NCBI RefSeq assembly: GCF_010365865.1
Contig: NZ_CP048020.1
Span: 62,001 to 126,000, forward strand
Direction of reading: 5' to 3'
From: Treponema vincentii
Lineage (GTDB): Bacteria > Spirochaetota > Spirochaetia > Treponematales > Treponemataceae
Length of the DNA stretch: 64,000 bases
The notes under the pieces are model-generated. The model did not search any database and had not been told where the DNA came from. It saw only the letters and a list, made by a program, of their open reading frames with translations. Made by a program: the position numbers and the translations under genes. Of the stretch, positions 43,360 through 51,353 are shown piece after piece (position 1 is the stretch's first letter; each line of letters starts with the position of its first letter).

Positions 43360-43439
43360 ATATACTCCTTATACTAAAATATCCTATTATCCCTAATATA
43401 AATAGAAACGAAAAATCAATATTCTAATTAATACTATAA

Positions 43440-43596
43440 GTCTAACTAACGCTTAACCTGCATTTGCGGCTTTGCCGACGCACTTAGCAGCGGCAAAGTT
43501 GGCGAGAAAGTTGCATAAAAAGGGCGCTGCGTCAGCAGCGACCACTCAAGCAACTTTCGTGACAAAACAAATGTCAGGTTGAAGCCGTGTTATGGC
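43440..43596 (-). repeat. attC site 5, elongated form
   Basis: GTCTAAC (43440-43446) to GTTATGGC (43589-43596) spans 157 bases instead of about 66. The standard inner arms (CGCTTAACCTGCATTTGCGG and ATGTCAGGTTGAAGC) are kept, and an extra stem (GCGAGAAAGTTGC / GCAACTTTCGTGAC) fills the middle. Longer attC sites are known in chromosomal integrons. Confidence 0.85.
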
Positions 43597-43735
43597 AAAA
43601 TTATTTCTTTTACAGAATTAGATTTCTTAATTTCTTTTTTCATTAAGAAATATTCTGTACTGTTTTTGACAGCGTACCCTTCTATTATGATATTTTTCCT
43701 AAGCGGCGTAAAGCCGCGTACTACCGATTCTTCGC
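43590..43735 (-). pseudogene. Cassette gene 3' fragment
   Basis: A minus-strand frame of about 45 codons (IIIEGYAVKNSTEYFLMKKE, then IKKSNSVKEIILP) ends at a TAA inside attC 5. It has no start and no match I recognise, but its stop position is that of a normal cassette gene, so an older gene was cut away by whatever added the hypothetical gene upstream. Confidence 0.45.
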
Positions 43736-43758
43736 GTAACCCCTAAAGTTCAATTTCA

Positions 43759-43791
43759 TTTTAGAAAGCAAGCTCGACTTGCTTTCTAAAA
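43759..43791. terminator. Perfect hairpin between cassette genes
   Basis: TTTTAGAAAGCAAG and CTTGCTTTCTAAAA are 14-base perfect arms with loop CTCGA. It lies 35 bases after the hypothetical gene's stop and may terminate in either direction, shielding distal cassettes from the cassette promoter. Confidence 0.7.
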
Positions 43792-43826
43792 TATTCCTTT
43801 TTTCTATAAACCTTATTTCTAAAAAA

Positions 43827-44456
43827 TTAAAGAAAATTTATATATCTATTTTTCTTTCCTCCGAAATGTTGGCGTACAATTTCTTCATGACCATCTTCGA
43901 ATATAAGATTAATTTCCAAATTAATTTCCACTGTATTATCTTTTTTGTAAGTAATCGGAATTTCGAAATAAATACAATAATCTTCTGTTTCTGGATATTC
44001 TTCATGTTTGAAGTTTACAGTCTTATATTCTTTGAAATATTCAAGGTATTCATCTTTTCTGTCGTATTTTGAAGTAATTACTGAAGGGTATATTTCTGTT
44101 ATATCCATAAATACCATTTCTCGTCCATTTCGAGTCCAACTACTTGAATCCATAAAAGAAGAAGAATTTCCATTTTTTATTAATTCATTATTAAGAATTT
44201 CAGCTTTTATAATTTTCCCAGATTTGCTTTGTATTTTAAATTGAAAATAATATCGTCTACGATAATGAACAAAAAAAATAGGATAGCCTTCATAATCATA
44301 ACTTGGAAAAAAAGATGAATCTATATAGACATTTGAATCTTCATATTCTGCATTACTATTTTCATATGCATCATACATTAATCCGACAAAGAAAAATCTA
44401 TATACAAGAAAAAGAAATAATAAAATTGAAGATGTTATAAAAAATACTTTCTTCAT
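43827..44456 (-). CDS. Hypothetical membrane-anchored cassette protein
   Basis: A 209-residue protein with one N-terminal hydrophobic segment (VFFITSSILLFLFLVYRFFF) that is an anchor or signal peptide, followed by an acidic, Tyr-rich, beta-type extracytoplasmic region (YYFQFKIQSKSGKIIKAEIL; YCIYFEIPITYKKDNTVEIN). I do not recognise a family. AT-rich like the other cassettes. A ribosome site AGGAAAG precedes the ATG. Confidence 0.7.
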   Translation of the reverse strand: MKKVFFITSSILLFLFLVYRFFFVGLMYDAYENSNAEYEDSNVYIDSSFFPSYDYEGYPIFFVHYRRRYYFQFKIQSKSGKIIKAEILNNELIKNGNSSSFMDSSSWTRNGREMVFMDITEIYPSVITSKYDRKDEYLEYFKEYKTVNFKHEEYPETEDYCIYFEIPITYKKDNTVEINLEINLIFEDGHEEIVRQHFGGKKNRYINFL

Positions 44457-44493
44457 TTTTCTTTCCTAAAAAAGCAGGTCAATGCGCCTGTCG

Positions 44494-44559
44494 TCATAAC
44501 TACCGCTTAACCTGCATTTGCGGCTTGTCCGCAATGTCAGGTTGAAGCGGGTGTTAGGT
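44494..44559 (-). repeat. attC site 6
   Basis: TCATAAC (44494-44500) to GTTAGGT (44553-44559), with the standard inner arms ACCGCTTAACCTGC and CAGGTTGAAGCGGG. It overlaps the stop of the acetyltransferase gene. The altered left end matches the GTTATGGC end of site 5. Confidence 0.9.
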
Positions 44560-45201
44560 GATTTTCATATCATTAATTTCTCGTAATTTACTTACATCAT
44601 TTGAGGTAAGTATCTCAAGATTTGTCGTTATTTTTTCTATTGGCAAATCCCACCATTTTATACTTTCTAAAAGATCAATAATTTCATTATCAAATCTTTT
44701 TCGTATTAATTTTGCAGGATTTCCTCCAACGATTGAATATGGTTCTACATCTTTTATTACAACAGAATTTGATGCAATTATTGAACCATTACCTATCTTT
44801 ATTCCGGGCATTATTAAAGAATTATAACCAATCCACACATCATTCTGAATTACCGTATCCCCTTTAATTGGTAACTCTTCCATTTCCGGTGTTACTTTTT
44901 CCCATCCATTTCTAAATATTGAAAATGGATATGTTGTCAAACAATTCATTTTATGATTTGCACCATTCATTATGAACTTAACATCTCGGGCAATGGCACA
45001 AAACTTTCCAATAATTAATTTGTCTCCAATGAATGGATAATGATACAGAACATTATTTTCAAAGTTTTCCGAATTTACCGGATCATCGTAATACGAATAA
45101 TCACCAACGATTATATTTGGATTAGTAATTATATTCTTAATAAAACATACTTGATCAAACCCCTTCATGGGGTGTATTTCATTGGGTTGAGGACCGAACA
45201 T
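44554..45201 (-). CDS. Vat-like xenobiotic acetyltransferase cassette
   Basis: A 215-residue left-handed beta-helix acetyltransferase. The layout closely follows streptogramin A acetyltransferases of the Vat group: VGDYSYYDDP, LYHYPFIGDKLIIGKFCAIA, IMNGANHKM with the catalytic His, TYPFSIFRNGWEK, IKGDTVIQNDVWIGYNSLIM, IVGGNPAKLIRKRFD and IKWWDLPIEKI. Vat enzymes inactivate streptogramin A by acetylation; substrate use here is not proven. It is the first cassette after attI and the cassette promoter, the best expressed position. TAGGAGTTTTAT before ATG confirms the start. Confidence 0.9.
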   Translation of the reverse strand: MFGPQPNEIHPMKGFDQVCFIKNIITNPNIIVGDYSYYDDPVNSENFENNVLYHYPFIGDKLIIGKFCAIARDVKFIMNGANHKMNCLTTYPFSIFRNGWEKVTPEMEELPIKGDTVIQNDVWIGYNSLIMPGIKIGNGSIIASNSVVIKDVEPYSIVGGNPAKLIRKRFDNEIIDLLESIKWWDLPIEKITTNLEILTSNDVSKLREINDMKIT

Positions 45202-45354
45202 ATAAAACTCCTATAATTATTATGGTGAAGATAATTTATATAAATCTTATATGTTCATTTCCGGCCTTTTCTCCTCTCAATTATTACAGATATATATTTA
45301 CCACATTTATCTTTATATGTAAATAATCTTCTTTCTTGCCCGCCGAAAGGCGTG

Positions 45355-45362
45355 CACCTAAC
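45355..45362 (-). other. attI-like recombination point
   Basis: On the minus strand GTTAGGTG at 45362-45355 matches the cassette junction core, but no attC palindrome surrounds it; a small hairpin (GCCTTTCGGCGGGC) follows. Its place between promoter and first cassette makes it the likely attI. Confidence 0.65.
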
Positions 45363-45381
45363 ACCTTTTCGACCTTTCCTC

Positions 45382-45410
45382 ATTATATCACGGAAACTAC
45401 GCGCTTTCAA
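45382..45410 (-). promoter_or_regulatory. Cassette promoter Pc of the integron
   Basis: On the minus strand TTGAAA (45410-45405) and a perfect TATAAT (45387-45382) are 17 bases apart. Transcription would start near 45375 and run across attI into the Vat-like cassette. Confidence 0.8.
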
Positions 45411-45518
45411 TATAAACTGCTACAAGATAAGAAATTAAATCTTTCTACCATAATATTCTCTGGAACACATCATCAACAACCAGATTAGGCCTATCTTCAC
45501 TAAACAAGCTAAAATAAA

Positions 45519-45895
45519 TCACATTCGGTCGATAGGGCTTTGAACGCCGCGACCGCCGCGGTTGAGGACGTGGGTGTAAACCATAGTGGTTCAAACATCG
45601 CTGTGACCGAGAAGCTCTTGGATGGTGCGGATATCGTAACCGGATTCCAGTAGATGCGTTGCAAATGAGAGGCGGAACGTGTGGCAGCCGATTGGCTTCG
45701 GAATACCCGACCGTAAAACAGCTTCGTGCAAAGTGCGCTGAATGACCGAAGGATCAATATGGTGTCGCCCTTGCTCGCCCGAAACAGGCAAAACGCGTTT
45801 TAAGATTTTTATCCTTATGTTCACGGATAAAACGGCTTATCCAATAGCTGTATGCTTCCCGCGTACGTTTGATGTAGTGTTTTGCAGTAAGACTT
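45519..45895 (-). pseudogene. intI: Integron integrase intI, decayed
   Basis: Two pieces of a tyrosine recombinase remain. From about 45895 to 45800 one frame reads [20 protein letters not shown], the N-terminal SAM-like domain. The next piece, in another frame, reads [20 protein letters not shown], then [31 protein letters not shown]. The middle (about 200 residues, including the first catalytic Arg and the integron-specific insert) is missing. A TGA at 45593-45591 replaces the Ser codon after SDV; beyond it TTMVYTHVLNRGGRGVQSP still encodes the Tyr nucleophile, and the frame ends at 45519. Same orientation as the cassettes. Confidence 0.88.
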
Positions 45896-45974
45896 CATTT
45901 ACCAGTGATTCTAAAGATACAATTACTCCTTAGAAGCGGCTTTTTGTAATAGGCCAATAGTAATAGAAGTCTCC

Positions 45975-47588
45975 TTACCCCTTCGTTATCTTCGGTAGAA
46001 GAATCATGCCACCGGTAAATACCACTAAAACAGCGATCCATGCGGAAAGGATATTCATAAAAATTCCACCGGTGATAAAACCTACTAACGAACAAGCTGC
46101 AACAAAAAGTGCATAAGGCATTTGTGTTGCAACATGCTCCAAATGCGGGCAGGCTGCTCCGGTAGAGGATAAAATTGTCGTGTCCGAAATAGGGGATGCA
46201 TGGTCGCCGAATACGGCTCCGCCGAGAACGGCCGAAATACAGATAAATATGGCATTAAGCGCGGCGTTTTGCGCTAATCCGGCGTTTTCCGTTAGCCCGA
46301 CGGCGATCGGCATGATAATGGGAATCATAATACCGAAAGTTCCCCAACTGGTGCCGGTTGCAAATGCAATAACCGCTGACAGCGCAAAAACGATAGCGGG
46401 AAGTATCCATAATGGGAAAGAACTGCTCACAACCAATTCGGAAAGGTAGCGGCCTAAACCCAAACCGCCATCTGCAGGAGATGAGCGTATAACCGTTCCG
46501 ATTGACCACGCCATCGTTAAGATAATCAGGGCGGGAACCATAGATTTTATACCGTCGCGGACAGCTTCGCTTGCTTCTTTTAGATTCATAAGGCGGCGCG
46601 CAAGATAGTAAATATACGTAACGACTAAAGTAAAGATAATGGCATAAAAAAGCGCATAGGATGAATCGGTATTGATGAAAGCATCCCTGATACTCATCGA
46701 TGCAGCCGCTTGCGATATGGTGGTAATTGTGGTGCCGTTTACGGCATTAATCCACGAAACGGCAGGAAAAAAGGCAATGGCGAAAACGATAAGCAGCAAA
46801 ATGGGGAGCAGCATATCGATCGGCTTTGCACGGGTTGTTTGTTCTTCGGGGATATCGCCGGAAATAACACCGTAGACTTCTTCGTTCCAAAGGCGTCCGG
46901 TTGTTTTTGCTAAGTTTTCGGATCTTTTCATTGGACCGAAATCGGATTTAAAAAAGATGATGACAAGAATCATCAAGATTGTTGTCAACGCATAAAGGTT
47001 GTACGGAATAGCGCGGATAAAAAATTCAAAATCGCTGATACCCAGTTTGCTGAACCCTTCGGAATTTCTCACGATGGACATAACGGTAACGACCCAGCTG
47101 GAAACAGGCGCTAAAATACATACGGGGGCTGCAGTGGAATCCAAAATATAGGCAAGTTTTGCACGCGGCACCTTATGCTGATCATTTATCGGCCTCATAA
47201 CGGTTCCAACGGTTAAAGAGTTGAAATAGTCATCTATAAAAACGATTAAACCGAATATAAACGTTGCAAACTGAGAAGCCGTTCCGCTCTTTAGTTTTTT
47301 AGACATCCACAAACCAAACGCCTGCGCCGCTCCTGTTTTTGATAACATACCGACCAGTGCGCCGAGCAATCCGCAGAAGAGAAAAATGCGGATATTCCAA
47401 CTATCCGCTAAAGAACCGGCGAGTAAATCCGTTAGTTTCATAAGCGCCGCTGCAGGATTCCCGCCGGCAACGATCATACAACCGGATAAAATCCCCAAAA
47501 AGAGCGAAACGATAACATCTTTTGTAATGAAAGCAAGTGCGATGGTTAAAACCGGAGGTATGATCCCCCATAGTCCAAAATGATCCAT
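45975..47588 (-). CDS. NhaC-family Na+/H+ antiporter
   Basis: A 537-residue inner-membrane protein with about 12 hydrophobic segments. The NhaC/ion-transporter pattern is seen in LGILSGCMIVAGGNPAAALM, FGLIVFIDDYFNSLTVGTVM, FATGTSWGTFGIMIPIIMPI and GAVFGDHASPISDTTILSST. These proteins exchange sodium (or malate/lactate) for protons. The ATG at 47588 is preceded by AAGGAG at a slightly long distance; an upstream ATG-less extension was rejected. It borders the integrase remnant, marking the chromosomal edge of the integron. Confidence 0.9.
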   Translation of the reverse strand: MDHFGLWGIIPPVLTIALAFITKDVIVSLFLGILSGCMIVAGGNPAAALMKLTDLLAGSLADSWNIRIFLFCGLLGALVGMLSKTGAAQAFGLWMSKKLKSGTASQFATFIFGLIVFIDDYFNSLTVGTVMRPINDQHKVPRAKLAYILDSTAAPVCILAPVSSWVVTVMSIVRNSEGFSKLGISDFEFFIRAIPYNLYALTTILMILVIIFFKSDFGPMKRSENLAKTTGRLWNEEVYGVISGDIPEEQTTRAKPIDMLLPILLLIVFAIAFFPAVSWINAVNGTTITTISQAAASMSIRDAFINTDSSYALFYAIIFTLVVTYIYYLARRLMNLKEASEAVRDGIKSMVPALIILTMAWSIGTVIRSSPADGGLGLGRYLSELVVSSSFPLWILPAIVFALSAVIAFATGTSWGTFGIMIPIIMPIAVGLTENAGLAQNAALNAIFICISAVLGGAVFGDHASPISDTTILSSTGAACPHLEHVATQMPYALFVAACSLVGFITGGIFMNILSAWIAVLVVFTGGMILLPKITKG

Positions 47589-47833
47589 AAATATTAGAAA
47601 CTCCTTTTTATCAGGGTGTCGTATAAATGAAAGAAGAACATATTGTAGCATATATTCTACATCTGTGCAGTAGTGTGTGATACGGATTTTTGAAGGCTGT
47701 GGAGCGGCGAGTCTTTTGTTAATATAAAAACACTTATCATGTATTCCAAATGAGATATATGAAAATGCATTTAGCCCAAAAAAGTGTTCCCCTTTTAATG
47801 ACTACCAGTTCATTTTGTGATATAGTACAGGGT

Positions 47834-48823
47834 ATGCAAGAAATACCATTATCAGCGGATTTTGCTGTTCAAGCAAAAAGGTTTTTGAAAAAAACATCTT
47901 TCTTTTCCGGCTGGACAGACAGCGAACTGGATGAAATTATGATGCACTGTCAGGCAAACGAGTTTGAGGACGGCAGTATAATCTTTACGCCCGAAGAAAA
48001 CGGCTCCAAGGTGTATCTGCTATTGAACGGCAGTGCCGAAGTCCTCTCCCCCGATAAAAAGACTGCATTGGCTGAATTTGTTGCAGGGGAATTATTCGGC
48101 GAAATTGCCTTGCTGACCGGTAAACCGCACGATGCATATGCCATAGCACGTAAACAAGCCCGTATCTTAGAATTTCCCAAAGATGGGGTTCCGCTTGAAA
48201 CCCTCTTCCACGATAAACCGCGAATACTTGCACATCTTTTTCAATCATTGTTGATTTTCACATCCCAACGTACCAGAGCCGCAAATCTGCTCATCAAAGA
48301 GAATTCACCGGTTGTACGCGAGCTGCGAAATCAGGTATATAGCGACAAGCTTTCAGGTCTATTCAACCGTACCTATTTAGAGGAATCTTTTGCAGAATTT
48401 TGCAAGGAACCTTTTGCACTCATTATGATGAAACCGGATAACTTTAAGCAGATCAACGACAGCTTCGGTCATGAAGCAGGTGATACCGCACTTATCTTTA
48501 TTGCCGGTCATCTAAAAAAAGCCTTTTCGGAAAACACTATTTTGGCGCGCTACGAAGGAAATGAATTCGCAGTTCTCACTCACCTGTACACCGATAAAGA
48601 ATCCGCACGGGCTTTCGCAGAAAAAATTAAAAAAGAACTCGAAACATTGGATCTTTCCCATATTTTTAACGGTGAGAAAATCTTTTTAAGTATGAGCCTC
48701 GGTGTCGTTCTATTTCCGCAACATGGTAAAATCTATACCGATATTGTAACACGATGTTCCGGTATGCCGTTGATAGGCAGGCAACGCGGCGGTTCTATGA
48801 TTTTATTTCCGGAGGATATATAA
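47834..48823 (+). CDS. cNMP-binding domain protein with degenerate GGDEF
   Basis: A protein of about 329 residues. Residues 10-125 form a cyclic-nucleotide-binding (CRP-like) domain (GSKVYLLLNGSAEVL, ELFGEIALLTGKPHDAYAIA). Residues 165-320 are GGDEF-like (DKLSGLFNRTYLEESF, FGHEAGDTALIFIAGHLKKA), but the signature reads YEGNEF instead of GGDEF, so diguanylate cyclase activity is doubtful. The stop overlaps the next start (TAATG) and both proteins have the same plan, so this one may be a c-di-GMP-dead regulatory partner. The start at 47834 is chosen over 47750, which lies before a likely -10 box. Confidence 0.82.
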   Translation: MQEIPLSADFAVQAKRFLKKTSFFSGWTDSELDEIMMHCQANEFEDGSIIFTPEENGSKVYLLLNGSAEVLSPDKKTALAEFVAGELFGEIALLTGKPHDAYAIARKQARILEFPKDGVPLETLFHDKPRILAHLFQSLLIFTSQRTRAANLLIKENSPVVRELRNQVYSDKLSGLFNRTYLEESFAEFCKEPFALIMMKPDNFKQINDSFGHEAGDTALIFIAGHLKKAFSENTILARYEGNEFAVLTHLYTDKESARAFAEKIKKELETLDLSHIFNGEKIFLSMSLGVVLFPQHGKIYTDIVTRCSGMPLIGRQRGGSMILFPEDI

Positions 48824-49782
48824 TGCTCGAAGTAAAACAGCGGTGGCTTGAAGTTTTACGTAAAACTTCTCTTTTTTCGCGCTTAACACCTGATCAAATG
48901 GCAGTTGTGCTTTCCTCCCTCTTTTATTGTGAGTTGGAAGCGGGCCAAACTCTCGTATATGAAGGTGAAATAGGATCGGAGCTTTTTATTATAGTCCAAG
49001 GATGTATATCGATTTCGGTAAAATCCGGAGAAGAAAATATCGAATTGGGAAGGTTGCATTCCGGCGATTTTTTCGGTGAAATGTCGCTGCTTGAACAAAC
49101 TGCCCGTTCAGCTTCGTGTACGGCGGTGGAAAACACCTCATGCTTTATGCTTAAAGCGCGGGATTTTTCGCAGATTATTGTGAATGACCCTGTTATTGCC
49201 GTTTCCATTTTACAGCAAATGCTTTCGAGTACGGTTTCGCGCCTCTTACGGACAAATAGCTTTTTAACGCAGGTTATACAGTGGGGCGACGAAGCCAAGA
49301 AGCGCGCTATCACCGATCCCTTTACAGGGCTCTTTAACCGACGCTATCTTGATGATAATATCGGAAACCTTATCCGCCGGAACACCGAAACCACCGGCGC
49401 CAGCTTCGCAATGGTGGATGTTGATCGTTTCGGCACCTTGAACAAAACCTACGGGAGTGTGTTCTGCGACAATATTTTGCTTGCAATTACCGATGTGTTT
49501 AAGAAAACATTTGACCATCAGGATACGCTGATACGGTATGGCGGTGACGAGTTCTGTTTTATTGTCGGGGGAAAATTTGAACGTGCCGAAACGCTTTGCC
49601 GAAATGTTTGTGAGGGTGTGAACGCTATCAGATTTAACGAATATCCCGAACTTGCGGTTTCTTGTTCAATCGGTTTAGTCCCATGCGCTCATAACGATAA
49701 TATTCCGGATATACTCAAGCACTCCGACGAAGCCTTGTACCGTGCAAAAGAGCAGGGGCGGAACCGCGTGTGTACGGCTTAA
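48823..49782 (+). CDS. cNMP-binding domain diguanylate cyclase (GGDEF)
   Basis: A 319-residue protein with an N-terminal cyclic-nucleotide-binding domain (residues 15-135; YEGEIGSELFIIVQGCISIS, GDFFGEMSLLEQTARSASCT) and a C-terminal GGDEF domain (residues 165-319) beginning DPFTGLFNRRYLDDNI and carrying the intact RYGGDEFCF signature. It should make c-di-GMP under control of a bound nucleotide or dimer partner. No RxxD inhibitory site is obvious. Start: TTCCGGAGGATATATA before ATG, overlapping the previous stop by one base. Confidence 0.9.
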   Translation: MLEVKQRWLEVLRKTSLFSRLTPDQMAVVLSSLFYCELEAGQTLVYEGEIGSELFIIVQGCISISVKSGEENIELGRLHSGDFFGEMSLLEQTARSASCTAVENTSCFMLKARDFSQIIVNDPVIAVSILQQMLSSTVSRLLRTNSFLTQVIQWGDEAKKRAITDPFTGLFNRRYLDDNIGNLIRRNTETTGASFAMVDVDRFGTLNKTYGSVFCDNILLAITDVFKKTFDHQDTLIRYGGDEFCFIVGGKFERAETLCRNVCEGVNAIRFNEYPELAVSCSIGLVPCAHNDNIPDILKHSDEALYRAKEQGRNRVCTA

Positions 49783-49842
49783 TACAGCAAGAGCAACCCG
49801 GTGCTGTCATATCAATATGAAAAATAATAAGGTTTATACGGT

Positions 49843-50742
49843 ATGATTTCGCTTTTAAAACTTTTCGGTGTCGGAGTATTCATTGGAATTGCCAATGTTG
49901 TACCCGGAGTTTCCGGCGGTACGATTGCGGTGATTTGCAATGTCTACGATAAACTAATCATATTGAGTTCGCTTAATTTTAAACGGATAAAGGAGGCCTG
50001 GCAGGATATTCTTTGCCTTGCCTTGGGAATCGGTGCGGGCATTGTGCTGTTTGCAAAGGTGATTACGCTGCTATACCGCGCGTATCCGGCACAGACCAGT
50101 GCCTTTTTTATCGGGGTTGTGGCGGGGAGCATACCGTTTTTGTTCCGAAAAACCCGTGCCGGCATTCCCGCTGCAGCAGTTGCAGAGGATGGTTCCCTGA
50201 CATCCGGATGGCTGTATGGGACACTATGCTGCGGTGCTGCCGGTTTTGCGCTGATGCTGGGAATGTTTTTCTTACAGCGTCGCGGTATACAGACTGCTGC
50301 CGTTGTTACCGCCTTTTCACCGATATTTGCGGTAAAATTAGCGGTAATGGGAGCTTTGGCTGCGGTTGCGATGTTGGTTCCGGGTATTTCCGGCTCGTTT
50401 GTGTTGTTGATTCTCGGTGTATATCCGACAGTACTGCAAGCAGTCGCGGACTTTAATATGCTATTGCTTATACCTATTGCGCTTGGCGTTGGAGCAGGGT
50501 TGGTATTCGGAGCACGACTGATTGCCGTATTGTTAGAACGCTTTCCTGCGCCGATGTATGCTTTTATTCTCGGTTTGGTTGCGGGTTCGATACTCTATCT
50601 CTATTCGAGTACCAGCTGCCAGCCTTTTACGATGCGGGTTATTTCCGGAACAGTATTTCTTATCGGTTATGCAACCGTCTCATTCTTTTCTAGAAGAGGG
50701 GAATCAACGGAACGGAAAGAAAATGTCACCGAAAAGCAATAA
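49843..50742 (+). CDS. DUF368 (PopT-like) membrane transporter
   Basis: A 299-residue inner-membrane protein with eight to nine segments and the two inverted-repeat signatures of DUF368: NVVPGVSGGTIAVICNVYD near residue 19 and MLVPGISGSFVLLILGVYP near 180. Members of this family were recently shown to recycle undecaprenyl phosphate across the membrane. It starts 60 bases after the diguanylate cyclase gene. The lipid-carrier role is by family. Confidence 0.88.
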   Translation: MISLLKLFGVGVFIGIANVVPGVSGGTIAVICNVYDKLIILSSLNFKRIKEAWQDILCLALGIGAGIVLFAKVITLLYRAYPAQTSAFFIGVVAGSIPFLFRKTRAGIPAAAVAEDGSLTSGWLYGTLCCGAAGFALMLGMFFLQRRGIQTAAVVTAFSPIFAVKLAVMGALAAVAMLVPGISGSFVLLILGVYPTVLQAVADFNMLLLIPIALGVGAGLVFGARLIAVLLERFPAPMYAFILGLVAGSILYLYSSTSCQPFTMRVISGTVFLIGYATVSFFSRRGESTERKENVTEKQ

Positions 50743-50771
50743 CCGTATATCTTTTTGAGTGGGAGGAATGT

Positions 50772-51311
50772 ATGTTTGAATCTTTACAAGTAACGTCTAA
50801 ATTAGTAGACAAGGTAATCAAGCCTTTTTCTGCGTTAGCAGAGCACGGTGTGTTGGTTAGTGCCGGACACGGAACGGAGCGCGGCGAGTGGAATACTATG
50901 ACCGCATCGTGGGCATTGATGGGGCATTTATGGAACCGACCGATGGCTGCTTTGTTTATTAGACCGCAGCGGCATACCGCGGTATTTGCCGAAGAAGAAG
51001 ATTACTTGAGCGTGTCCTTTTTGGATACTGCCGATGAAAAAATGTGCGAAGCCCTTAAAATTTGCGGTACCGTGTCGGGCAGGGATGAAGACAAAGCGGC
51101 CAGCGCAGGGCTTACACCGGTGTTTCACGACAATACCGTTATCGGATTTGAAGAAGCCATACTCACCGTATCATGCCGGAAACTCTATCGAAGTCAGTTC
51201 GATATGGACTTGTTTTTAGACCCGCAGGTCATTATCGACTGTTATCCCAAGAAAGATTTTCACTACGTCTATTTCTGCGAAATCCGCGATGCCTACCTTC
51301 GCCATAAATAG
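50772..51311 (+). CDS. Flavin reductase-like protein
   Basis: A 179-residue FMN-binding split-barrel protein. The pattern EWNTMTASWALMGHLWNRPM followed by ALFIRPQRHTAVFAEEEDYL and SVSFLD is that of the flavin reductase (DIM6/NTAB) family, which binds FMN and reduces it with NAD(P)H or serves as a flavoprotein. GTGGGAGGAATGT before ATG gives a firm start. It follows DUF368 by 29 bases and probably shares its transcript. Confidence 0.85.
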   Translation: MFESLQVTSKLVDKVIKPFSALAEHGVLVSAGHGTERGEWNTMTASWALMGHLWNRPMAALFIRPQRHTAVFAEEEDYLSVSFLDTADEKMCEALKICGTVSGRDEDKAASAGLTPVFHDNTVIGFEEAILTVSCRKLYRSQFDMDLFLDPQVIIDCYPKKDFHYVYFCEIRDAYLRHK

Positions 51312-51353
51312 CAACCGCCTGATGCGTTTGCCCGCACCCCATGAGAGGTATAT

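Larger units (their letters stand above)
39417..45900 (-). mobile_element. Chromosomal integron with cassette array
   Basis: Between the radical SAM gene and nhaC lie seven attC or attC-half sites sharing the core TTAACCTG...CAGGTTGAAGCG and ends of the R-Y-Y-Y-A-A-C / G-T-T-R-R-R-Y kind. Each lies directly after the stop of a minus-strand gene. At the right end are a cassette promoter (45382-45410), an attI-like site (45355-45362) and an integrase remnant (45519-45895) in the same orientation as the cassettes, which I recall as the unusual layout of T. denticola. Cassette order from attI: Vat-like, hypothetical, DUF2971, EEP, HicAB, antitoxin plus DUF5680, PstS fragment. Confidence 0.88.

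Noticed and set aside
39417-44559. CRISPR-like repeats
   Set aside because: The repeats are spaced by whole genes, are imperfect palindromes with attC ends, and have no cas genes.
45591-45593. TGA in the integrase as a selenocysteine codon
   Set aside because: The organism does use UGA for Sec in selD, but this TGA replaces a Ser position, no hairpin fits a SECIS, and the gene is also deleted and frameshifted.
45509-45757. Minus-strand 82-codon frame over the integrase
   Set aside because: A shifted frame of the same strand; the neighbouring frame carries the recombinase motifs.
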